Below, one piece after another: positions 1 through 5,705 of a stretch of 6,488 nt of DNA. Every line of letters begins with the position of its first letter. Within the stretch, counting starts at the first letter, position 1. The notes under the pieces are model-generated. The model worked only from the letters and a program-made list of their open reading frames with translations. It did not search any database and had not been told where the DNA came from. Position numbers and translations under genes: made by a program. This DNA comes from Candidatus Hermodarchaeota archaeon (GTDB lineage: Archaea > Asgardarchaeota > Hermodarchaeia > Hermodarchaeales > Hermodarchaeaceae), in NCBI GenBank assembly GCA_016839995.1, contig JAEOTD010000042.1:1-6488 (forward strand), written 5' to 3'.

Positions 1-345
1 CCGATTCCGGATCCATTGACTCCCGATAAACCCTTTCCTGACTTGCAGGCCGAGTTCAAGCTCGATTCGGATGCGTTCCTGATTGATATTATTGATACCC
101 CTGATGGCTATACAGCCATCTTCGATACCCCTGCAACTAGCGAGCATGATGTCCAAGTTAACGTGAATGGGCAGCAATTACAGCTCTGGGTGCAGGGACG
201 AATTTTCCGGGAACTGGAACTTCCAATCCCGGTTGAACTTACCACTTCTCGATTTCGAAACGGAATTTTAGAATTGCAGCTAAGATCCAAAAAGCCAGAA
301 GAAGAGCCCAAAGCCTCCGGGGAATCGACCGAACAGACAACGTAA
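1..345 (+). CDS. Hsp20-family small heat-shock protein, 5' end outside the window
   Basis: This is an ATP-independent holdase chaperone of the alpha-crystallin/Hsp20 family, expected to act in the cytoplasm by binding unfolding proteins. The frame is open from base 1 to the TAA at 343-345 (114 codons visible). A TTG at 16 could serve as a start, but no ribosome site is visible before it, so the gene probably begins outside the window. Seen in the sequence: an alpha-crystallin-type beta-sandwich, with strand patterns FLIDIIDTPDGYTAIFDTP, then VQVNVNGQQLQLWV, then a basic-to-ELELPIPVE strand, and the family hallmark near FRNGILELQL (usual form: A-x-x-x-N-G-v-L). The tail after this is short, acidic and polar and lacks the I-x-I/V motif that many Hsp20 proteins use for oligomer assembly, so assembly may be altered or a smaller oligomer formed. 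A divergent p23/CS-like protein is a less likely alternative. Confidence 0.8.
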   Translation, partial: PIPDPLTPDKPFPDLQAEFKLDSDAFLIDIIDTPDGYTAIFDTPATSEHDVQVNVNGQQLQLWVQGRIFRELELPIPVELTTSRFRNGILELQLRSKKPEEEPKASGESTEQTT

Positions 346-353
346 GGTCGACG

Positions 354-391
354 GGACGGGTTGCCAGGCCCGTCCTTCCCCATTATTTTTT
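354..391 (+). terminator. Hairpin plus T-tract after the Hsp20 gene
   Basis: A perfect 7-bp GC-rich stem pairs GGACGGG (354-360) with CCCGTCC (369-375) around an 8-base loop. It is followed within seven bases by a T-rich run (about 382-391, ATTATTTTTT). It begins 8 bases after the Hsp20 stop codon. This has the form of an intrinsic terminator. In archaea the T-tract alone can be enough, so the stem may instead protect the 3' end of the transcript. Confidence 0.6.
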
Positions 392-463
392 ATCACTGCG
401 AATGATGCTAGAGAGGATAGCTCGTCCATCAGCCTTTTAGGTAGTATCTCCGTTGTGCTCTGT

Positions 464-468
464 GAGGT
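464..468 (+). promoter_or_regulatory. Ribosome binding site that favours the GTG start of the Nudix gene
   Basis: GAGGT lies 8 bases before the GTG at 477. The earlier in-frame TTG at 453 has only a weaker AGGT (439-442) before it and would add eight residues (MCSVRFFC) that do not look like part of the fold. The GTG at 477 is therefore preferred. Confidence 0.55.
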
Positions 469-476
469 TTTTCTGC

Positions 477-1076
477 GTGGCTCATGAGGACTACGCCGCT
501 GAACTAGCGACGTTACGTAAGCAATATGGTGTACCCAGACGCGTAGATTTCGAAGTTGAGATGCAACCTGAGGAATTTTCCCTTGTCCAATGGACTCTGG
601 AACGAGGACGGCGACATGACGTCACGATTTTCATACAGCATGAAGGCAAGTTTGTAGTCATCGAAAAGCATGCTTACGCCAACAGTGGAATTTTACGAGC
701 ACCTTCAGGTGGAGCTCGACCCTCAGAAAGCCTAATTACCGCAGCACAACGGGAGTCACGGGAAGAAACGGGATTTGCAGTTGAGGTTGACCGTTTTGTT
801 CTAGAATCCCATGTACTTTTGAAATGTGGAAACCATCCTGCTGTTCCTTGGGTTTCCTATGTGTTTTTAGCTCATGTCGTTGGTGGTCAACTGGGAGCAG
901 AGGATCTCAAAGAAATTTCAGACGTCCAACTGCGTACTCGTGACGAGCTCCTTACGGAGGTTCGTCCCCTCATGTTAACCTCAGGATTGGGGGGCTTTGA
1001 GTATCGAGCGAAAATGACTGATGCATTCTTCGAAGAACTGGATGTAATAAATGCCCTTGCGAAGGATTCAGAGTGA
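477..1076 (+). CDS. Nudix hydrolase
   Basis: This is a Nudix-superfamily hydrolase, expected to cleave a nucleoside diphosphate linked to some other group, with Mg2+ or Mn2+; the substrate cannot be read from the sequence. With the GTG start at 477 the protein has 199 residues. A complete Nudix box spans about residues 78-100: G78, E84, R92-E93, E96-E97 and G99-F100 match G-x5-E-x7-R-E-U-x-E-E-x-G-U. The one deviation is Ser94 where a hydrophobic residue is usual. A strand pattern before it (DVTIFIQHEGKFVVIEK) and one after it (PWVSYVFLAHVVGG) complete the Nudix fold. Residues 1-45 form an N-terminal extension with a helix and a short strand, possibly for dimerisation or substrate choice. The C-terminal segment GGFEYRAKMTDAFFEEL forms a last helix. 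It is probably transcribed alone: a terminator-like hairpin lies upstream and a convergent gene immediately downstream. TTG at 453 (207 residues) is an alternative start. Confidence 0.88.
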   Translation: MAHEDYAAELATLRKQYGVPRRVDFEVEMQPEEFSLVQWTLERGRRHDVTIFIQHEGKFVVIEKHAYANSGILRAPSGGARPSESLITAAQRESREETGFAVEVDRFVLESHVLLKCGNHPAVPWVSYVFLAHVVGGQLGAEDLKEISDVQLRTRDELLTEVRPLMLTSGLGGFEYRAKMTDAFFEELDVINALAKDSE

Positions 1077-1077
1077 T

Positions 1078-2367
1078 TTAGAGTGTAGCTGCACAGTGAA
1101 TGCAGAATTTTGCATCGGATGCAGTCACACGTCCACACTGAGGACAGATTTTCCCTGATTCAGAATCTTCAGCTGGTTGACTTGATGTAGACTCGGAGCC
1201 CTTGACCTCTTCCTTAGGCTCTTCCCCAACTTTTTCCTTACTTTTAATTACTTTCACGTCTTCTGATTCGGTTGAGGTGACTTTGGAATCAGCAACGGTG
1301 GTTTCGGTGACTTCAAAGCGAGTAAGTGGACCGTTCCGCATCGCGGATTCTTTCTTGAGAATATACTCACAGGCGATAAGGGCATAGTTGAGGCGTGTAG
1401 TTTTTTCAGAAACCTTGTCTTCGTCGCTAGCACCTTTGATTTCATCGTCCCCAATGAGATGGCGTGTTTTCAGGGTGTCTAGCTCTTCTTTGGCTTCAGC
1501 GTGGTCGAGATGGATTTGAGCCTGATAGGATTGGAGTTGGGTGATCCCTTCTTTGATTTGTTCATCCATACGGCTTAGTTTGTCGTCGTATTCTTTGACC
1601 AATCGATCATAGACACGTTCACTGACCTCTCCTTTTTTGTGGAGTGATTCGAGTCGCTCAAGTTCACTGTGTTCATTGATGTAGGTGTCGATGAGTTCTT
1701 CAAGTTCAAAGTCACTGTCACTGGCAGCTTGACTCAATTCTTCTAGGAGTTCGTCGGATTCAGAGCCATGTTTGACATACTCTTCTTCGAGGGCTAGTTG
1801 GCGTCCACGAGCCATCAAACTAGCCAGGACCTTTGCAGGAACCGGAATGGGCTTCACAGCAGTAACCGGTTTACTTGAGGTAGCTTCTGCCACATTCGTG
1901 GATTGAGTGACTGTAGAAAGTTGACCTCCACAATAGATACAGAATTTCGATTTGGGAGTAGCCTCCCGCCCACAGGTTTGGCAGGTTCGAGTTGAAGAGG
2001 CCGGACTGGGTGCAGATTGTTGAGGTTCAGATGGTTGTTGTGGTGCAGCCGGTGAAATCATGGCTTGACCACAATTTATACAATAATTGGACGATTCGGG
2101 ATTTTTGCCATAACCGCAATGAGGACAGACATTAGATGCTAACGTAACGGGGGCTTGAGGTGCTTTCTCTTCAATAACAGAGCCACACTTAGTACAGAAC
2201 TTTACTCCTTCCTTGACAGGATTCCCACAATTACTACACTTCAAAGCATCAACGGTAGTAGGGGAGCTGGGAGTGGCTTTGGCACCTGCCACGGCGTTAC
2301 CACAAACTGTGCAGAATTTTGCGGATTTTTTCAGGGTTGCGCCACAACGGCGACATTTCTGAGACAT
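1078..2367 (-). CDS. Multi-zinc-ribbon protein with central helical, SHOCT-like region
   Basis: A 429-residue protein of unknown function. Five CxxC...CxxC zinc ribbons are visible: four in the N-terminal third (C5/C8/C19/C22, C44/C47/C58/C61, C81/C84/C96/C99, C129/C132/C143/C146) and one at the extreme C-terminus (C408/C411/C422/C425). They are separated by Pro/Ser/Gln/Ala-rich flexible linkers. The middle, about residues 180-341, is strongly helical and charged; residues 235-262 (LERLESLHKKGEVSERVYDRL and on) resemble a SHOCT-type short helical module, and residues 262-300 look like coiled coil. Residues 350-405 are acidic, Ser/Glu/Lys-rich and probably disordered. There is no signal peptide or membrane segment. 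The architecture suggests a cytoplasmic scaffold binding protein or nucleic acid rather than an enzyme. The ATG at 2367 is chosen over a TTG at 2409 because GGTGAG lies 7 bases before it and the first zinc ribbon follows at once. It is co-oriented with, and 138 bases downstream of, the gelsolin-domain gene. Confidence 0.85.
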   Translation of the reverse strand: MSQKCRRCGATLKKSAKFCTVCGNAVAGAKATPSSPTTVDALKCSNCGNPVKEGVKFCTKCGSVIEEKAPQAPVTLASNVCPHCGYGKNPESSNYCINCGQAMISPAAPQQPSEPQQSAPSPASSTRTCQTCGREATPKSKFCIYCGGQLSTVTQSTNVAEATSSKPVTAVKPIPVPAKVLASLMARGRQLALEEEYVKHGSESDELLEELSQAASDSDFELEELIDTYINEHSELERLESLHKKGEVSERVYDRLVKEYDDKLSRMDEQIKEGITQLQSYQAQIHLDHAEAKEELDTLKTRHLIGDDEIKGASDEDKVSEKTTRLNYALIACEYILKKESAMRNGPLTRFEVTETTVADSKVTSTESEDVKVIKSKEKVGEEPKEEVKGSESTSSQPAEDSESGKICPQCGRVTASDAKFCIHCAATL

Positions 2368-2505
2368 TATCTTACTCACCAAGATGTAACAATTGATGAG
2401 AGCTACCAAATGCCACCTTTTTTACTTTTGCAATCATTCGAGCTAGTTAGTAAAATACTGAATCAAAATATGATTGAACGGAGAACCACTCACGAGAACC
2501 CACTA
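2368..2505 (-). promoter_or_regulatory. Intergenic gap between gelsolin-domain and zinc-ribbon genes
   Basis: This is 138 bases, AT-rich in its centre. It holds a small inverted repeat, AATCA/TGATT (2461-2465 and 2471-2475, 5-base loop), and T-rich minus-strand runs around 2444-2470 (ATATTTTGATT, AGTATTTTAC). These could end the gelsolin transcript or act as a TATA region for the zinc-ribbon gene. The gap is long for a simple operon, so a separate promoter is possible. No RNA gene is visible. Confidence 0.35.
2375..2380 (-). promoter_or_regulatory. Ribosome binding site of the zinc-ribbon gene
   Basis: On the minus strand GGTGAG is followed by 7 bases and then ATG at 2367-2365. This is a strong match to the archaeal anti-SD and fixes the start, excluding the 14-codon extension that would begin at a TTG at 2409. 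Confidence 0.65.
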
Positions 2506-3450
2506 TTATGATTTCTTCGTCTTGCTCTTCTTTTTCTTCGCCTTTTTCGGTTCAATCTCTGCTGTTTCAGTTGTAATCTTGAAGATATCTATTAACTCGC
2601 TGACATCAGCCTCAGCAACGGCATCGCGAAGACCATGTGAGTTCTTATTACTTTTCTTAAGAAACTCAGTAGCCAGCACCCGACCATCTTCAACGAGAAT
2701 ACGGGGTGTATAGTCGCCACCAAAGAAAGGCCCATCGGGTAAGGTTCGAGTTCGTTCTAGCTGGGAGGTGGTCTGAGTTTTGCCTAGAAACGTTACGGTT
2801 CGATCGACGCTCGTAAATACCTCTTGACCGATAATAACCAATTCCCTACTATATCCTGGTGGAGGAGTCGTGTTTGCAACTCGTCCGACGATATCGTCTT
2901 GCGCGGGAGCCGGTACAATGCTTGATGTTGAGGTTCGTTGTGGCCACTGTTGCTCGGCGCCATTATATTCGGTGCCCAGCTGCGTTGTTGCAATGGGTTT
3001 AGCAACCGGCTGGGGTTTAGGAGCTTTCTTGGGAGCAGGCTTCGGTTTTGGCATAACAGGTTTAGGTGGGGGTTCGTCAGGAAAATCCATTGTTTTATCA
3101 GGGAGTTCAACTTGGACGGCAACTTCCTTTTTGGGTGCTGCTGGTTTGGGTTTCACTCCAAGAAGTGCAAGAAACCCATCGGGTTCCTCGCCTCCATCAA
3201 TCGATAAAACCTTGTATACTAGCCCACGTTGGCTTCGCACCGCTTGGCCTTGTCGGGCTGCAATGAACTTCTTGCGTACTCCAGCTTCAGCGCCTTTCCA
3301 GAGCCAAATCTTGCGATCATCATCATCGACGATAATTAGCACTCGCTCTGTATTGAGTTCGGTTTTAAGCTCGCCTTTGACAGTGAGCTCCATGAGTTCC
3401 CCGGTTTCAACGACGTCGTAAACTTGTAGGCGGGCGGACAGTACCCTCAC
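2506..3450 (-). CDS. Gelsolin-like domain protein with proline/lysine-rich linker (Asgard type)
   Basis: A 314-residue protein. Residues 5-100 read as one gelsolin-homology domain: a first strand LQVYDVVETGEL, then LNTERVLIIVDD (residues 32-43, compare the family's L-n-t-d-d-v-f-i-l-D), the core K-I-W-L-W-K-G (47-53), a basic helix VRKKFIAARQGQAV, and the closing V-L-S-I-D-G-G-E-E-P-D-G-F (81-93), equivalent to the family's eG-x-E-p-x-x-F. In eukaryotes such domains bind, sever or cap actin; Asgard gelsolins from Thorarchaeota act on actin in vitro. Residues 101-155 are a Pro/Lys/Ala-rich linker. Residues about 198-290 form a second folded region that I do not recognise (strands around ELVIIGQEVF, VTFLGK, TPRILVEDGRVLATEFL, then a helix). 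The tail (301-314) is almost all Lys/Ser/Thr. The acidic residue that binds type-II calcium in the gelsolin helix appears replaced by Lys60, suggesting calcium independence; this rests on alignment by eye. The start is GTG with GGAG 11 bases upstream; an in-frame stop lies eight codons further up. Confidence 0.75.
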   Translation of the reverse strand: MRVLSARLQVYDVVETGELMELTVKGELKTELNTERVLIIVDDDDRKIWLWKGAEAGVRKKFIAARQGQAVRSQRGLVYKVLSIDGGEEPDGFLALLGVKPKPAAPKKEVAVQVELPDKTMDFPDEPPPKPVMPKPKPAPKKAPKPQPVAKPIATTQLGTEYNGAEQQWPQRTSTSSIVPAPAQDDIVGRVANTTPPPGYSRELVIIGQEVFTSVDRTVTFLGKTQTTSQLERTRTLPDGPFFGGDYTPRILVEDGRVLATEFLKKSNKNSHGLRDAVAEADVSELIDIFKITTETAEIEPKKAKKKKSKTKKS

Positions 3451-3467
3451 CTTCTTGTTTTCTCCAT
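3447..3467 (-). other. Possible six-codon leader ORF overlapping the gelsolin-gene start
   Basis: On the minus strand an ATG at 3467 reads M-E-K-T-R-R and then TGA at 3449-3447. This stop shares two bases with the GTG start of the gelsolin-domain gene (GTGA overlap). The GGAG that serves as the SD of the main gene lies inside it. It could couple reinitiation to the GTG, or be chance; the ribosome site before the ATG itself is weak. Confidence 0.2.
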
Positions 3468-3529
3468 TATCTCAATAACTTTTAAAGATGGTGTCCTTTC
3501 AACCTGAGTTTGAAACCCAGTTGCGGATA

Positions 3530-3556
3530 ATTTAGGTGCATTCAAGAAACCTAAAT
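3530..3556. repeat. 8-bp inverted repeat, candidate operator
   Basis: ATTTAGGT (3530-3537) and ACCTAAAT (3549-3556) are exact reverse complements around 11 bases. Centre-to-centre spacing is 19 bases, close to two helical turns, which would suit a dimeric regulator. Related AGGTT/TAGG words recur at 3605-3625 (AAGGTTAGG, TAGGTTTAG). Position between divergent TATA-like boxes suggests an operator. Confidence 0.35.
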
Positions 3557-3644
3557 CAAAAACTGAGCACGCAGAGAAGAGATTCAACTTTTAACAGTCT
3601 GAAAAGGTTAGGCTTTTGTAGGTTTAGAGAGCACAGCTTCCAAT

Positions 3645-3649
3645 GGAGG
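3645..3649 (+). promoter_or_regulatory. Ribosome binding site of the peptidase gene
   Basis: GGAGG lies 10 bases before the GTG at 3660. An ATG at 3643 overlaps this site but is in another frame, whose product looks like a shadow of the peptidase, so GTG at 3660 is taken as the start. Confidence 0.6.
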
Positions 3650-3659
3650 ACATTGCGCA

Positions 3660-5690
3660 GTGTTTCACACCAAATTCCACAAGATTATCCTCGAGGAGTT
3701 ATCCGGGACCATCGCAAAGGATTACGTTTCTGAGATCATCCGGTTCCACCGAATCCAAGCATCACCTGGATTTCATGATGCCGTCTATTATGTCAAAGAA
3801 ATCGTCGATAAATTCCCAGGCATTCGCACGGAAGTAGAAGTATACCCCGCTGATGGAAAAACCAATACTTGGCAATGGACAGCTCCGTTGGGGTGGCGTG
3901 TTGCGAATGGTGAACTGCATCTTGTTAGTCCGCAACAGGAACTCTTAGCTCGTTTCGCTGAAACTCCAGTCAGTGTGGTGGCCCATAGTCAATCCGCAGA
4001 CATTGTTGCACCTGTCGTGTACGTTGAAGACGGAACATTCGAGAAGGATTATCGGCGAATCGATGTAAAGGGCAAAATTGTCCTCACTTCTGGACGAGCA
4101 AAAGAAGTGCAACAAGAAGCCGTGTATAAACGGGGAGCGATTGGTACAATTCATTTTCCTCCACTAGAAAAACGCAGTAAGCACCCGAACCTTATTCAAT
4201 ACCTAGGGATTTGGCCCAACACGAAGGAAAAGGATAAAGTCGGATTTGCCTTCTCAGTGTCTGGACAAGTTGGGTCCCGGTTACGGCATTTGATTGAAAC
4301 GGAACCTGAAGTTCTGGTTCATGCAAAAATCGATGCTGAACTATTTAATGGAGAGCAACGTGTCCTGTCGGCCGTCATTGAAGGAACTGAATTCCTTCGA
4401 GAAGAAGTTGTGCTTATTGCTCATCTATGTCATCCTCGCCCTGGAGCCAATGATAATGCGAGTGGCAGTGCGTTACTCATGGAATTGGCACGAGTTATCA
4501 CGACCCTCATCAATGAGGGTAAGCTTCCAGCCCCACTACGCACCATTCGCTTTCTGTGGGTTCCAGAATTTTATGGCACCATTGCATATTTCCATGCACA
4601 CCCTGAGCTTGCCCCACGAATGATTAGTGCGATTAACTGTGACATGGTTGGAGCCGATTCAGCGATTGTTGGTGGGTCCTTGAATTTACATCGAACCCCC
4701 GATTCTCTTCCAAGCTTCATAAATGATCTCTTGGAATACCATCTTTCAGCTGCAGCGAAGGAACCCAAACTCATCTCCCCCGATGGGAGTAACCACCCTT
4801 TTCATTATGAGGTGAAGAAGTATGACTGGCGAAGTGACCACACGATTTTCGTTAATCCAACTTTCAATGTGCCCTGTCCCATGCTGAACCACTGGCCAGA
4901 TGCCTTCTATCATAGTAACCTTGATACCCTGGACAAGATTGACACTACTCAGCTCCAGCGGGTTGGATATGCGGTCATCATGACCCTTCTTACACAAGCC
5001 TATGCTGAATCAGACGATGCAATGTTCCTTGCAACTCAGGTTCATGCCAATGCCCATACGCGAATTACTCAAACTACCCAGCGTTATGTACACGAGGCCA
5101 TTCAAACCATCGCACAATCGGAACGGGGAGCCTTACTCGCCCGGACACTTCGCAAAGCCATGGAAAGTGTGCGGCAAATAACTCGTCGAGAAAGTGTTGC
5201 CTTACAAAGTGTGAAGGTCCTTAGTCCACATGACTCGGAATTACACAACTTCATCGATCTAATGCTTGAGGATTTGGCCCAGGAACGTCAAGAAGAAGTT
5301 CGGAAACTCCGGCAAGTAGAGGACCTATTATCCCGGTCGATTGGCTACGCACCCTTGAAACGATTAGTCCTCCGAAAGAAAGAACGAACGGCAAAGACCC
5401 TTTGCCCACGCCGAAAATTTCAAGGCCCACTCAACTTCTCAGAGCTAATACGGCACACCAAACCAGAGGATACCGACTGGCTCCGCATCCAACAAAAAGT
5501 TCAGCCCTTTTTTGTAGAAGTTCTCCTTGAATTAACTAACTTCATGGATGGCCACCGAAACCTCTACGAAATCCAAACCGCCCTTGAAGCCGAATTCGGT
5601 GAAATTGCCGATATCGACACCATTGATCGTTTCACAAAAATCCTAAAGGACCTCGACCTCATCAAGATAGAGAAGGTTAAGTCTTCGTAA
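3660..5690 (+). CDS. M28/DUF4910-type aminopeptidase-like zinc protein with C-terminal winged-helix-like end
   Basis: A 676-residue predicted metallopeptidase, probably an aminopeptidase acting on peptides in the cytoplasm; no signal peptide is seen. Residues 1-80 are the helical start of the peptidase fold. Residues about 85-235 resemble a protease-associated (PA) insert (APVVYVEDG..., DVKGKIVLTSGRA, YKRGAIGTIHF). Residues 236-450 are the catalytic M28-like domain. Candidate zinc ligands and catalytic residues are His255 in AHLCH, Asp265 in GANDNASGSA (compare the M28 G-A-x-D-N-x-S-G), Glu303 in LWVPEFYGT, Asp328 in NCDMVGA, and His418 in DAFYHSNLDT. Classical M28 enzymes have a Glu-Glu pair where only Glu303 followed by Phe is seen; DUF4910/DUF2172-type relatives have P-E-x-x-G here, so this is probably family-typical. 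Residues 450-560 are long charged helices. Residues about 612-672 (PFFVEVLLELTNFMDGHRN... to LKDLDLIKI) look like a PqqD-like winged helix. It is first gene of a tight cluster, with 15 bases to the next start. Confidence 0.82.
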   Translation: MFHTKFHKIILEELSGTIAKDYVSEIIRFHRIQASPGFHDAVYYVKEIVDKFPGIRTEVEVYPADGKTNTWQWTAPLGWRVANGELHLVSPQQELLARFAETPVSVVAHSQSADIVAPVVYVEDGTFEKDYRRIDVKGKIVLTSGRAKEVQQEAVYKRGAIGTIHFPPLEKRSKHPNLIQYLGIWPNTKEKDKVGFAFSVSGQVGSRLRHLIETEPEVLVHAKIDAELFNGEQRVLSAVIEGTEFLREEVVLIAHLCHPRPGANDNASGSALLMELARVITTLINEGKLPAPLRTIRFLWVPEFYGTIAYFHAHPELAPRMISAINCDMVGADSAIVGGSLNLHRTPDSLPSFINDLLEYHLSAAAKEPKLISPDGSNHPFHYEVKKYDWRSDHTIFVNPTFNVPCPMLNHWPDAFYHSNLDTLDKIDTTQLQRVGYAVIMTLLTQAYAESDDAMFLATQVHANAHTRITQTTQRYVHEAIQTIAQSERGALLARTLRKAMESVRQITRRESVALQSVKVLSPHDSELHNFIDLMLEDLAQERQEEVRKLRQVEDLLSRSIGYAPLKRLVLRKKERTAKTLCPRRKFQGPLNFSELIRHTKPEDTDWLRIQQKVQPFFVEVLLELTNFMDGHRNLYEIQTALEAEFGEIADIDTIDRFTKILKDLDLIKIEKVKSS

Positions 5691-5705
5691 TACGTAGTGA
5701 ATACT

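Larger units (their letters stand above)
3451..3659. promoter_or_regulatory. Divergent promoter region between the gelsolin and peptidase genes
   Basis: These 209 bases separate two divergently transcribed genes, so promoters in both directions must lie here. TATA-like candidates are CTTTTAAAG at 3479-3487, nearly palindromic and about 33 bases from the gelsolin GTG, and CTTTTAAC at 3588-3595 on +, about 65 bases before the peptidase GTG (implying a 5' leader of about 40 bases). An inverted repeat lies between them (3530-3556). The exact promoters are inference. Confidence 0.5.

Noticed and set aside
108..383. Minus-strand frame of 91 codons
   Set aside because: Antisense to the Hsp20 gene and its terminator; Ser-rich product without recognisable domain.
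2155..2511. Plus-strand open frame of 118 codons
   Set aside because: It is antisense to the zinc-ribbon repeats and its Cys/Thr-rich product follows from the reverse strand; no convincing ribosome site or domain.
2870..3421. Plus-strand open frame of 183 codons, Gly/Ser/Thr-rich
   Set aside because: It lies antisense to the gelsolin domain and linker. Its composition is what the reverse complement of a Pro/Lys/Ala-rich coding region gives, and it has no recognisable domain.
3451..3659. Possible small RNA gene in the divergent intergenic region
   Set aside because: Only one short inverted repeat is present, with no extended stem, tRNA-like fold or terminator; a promoter region explains it better.
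3643..3837. ATG-start frame of 64 codons overlapping the peptidase start
   Set aside because: It is a different frame of the peptidase gene, with Ser-rich non-conserved product; the GTG at 3660 opens the frame with clear domain signatures.
4294..4623. Plus-strand frame of 109 codons inside the peptidase gene
   Set aside because: Shadow frame within a well-supported gene containing the metal-binding motifs.
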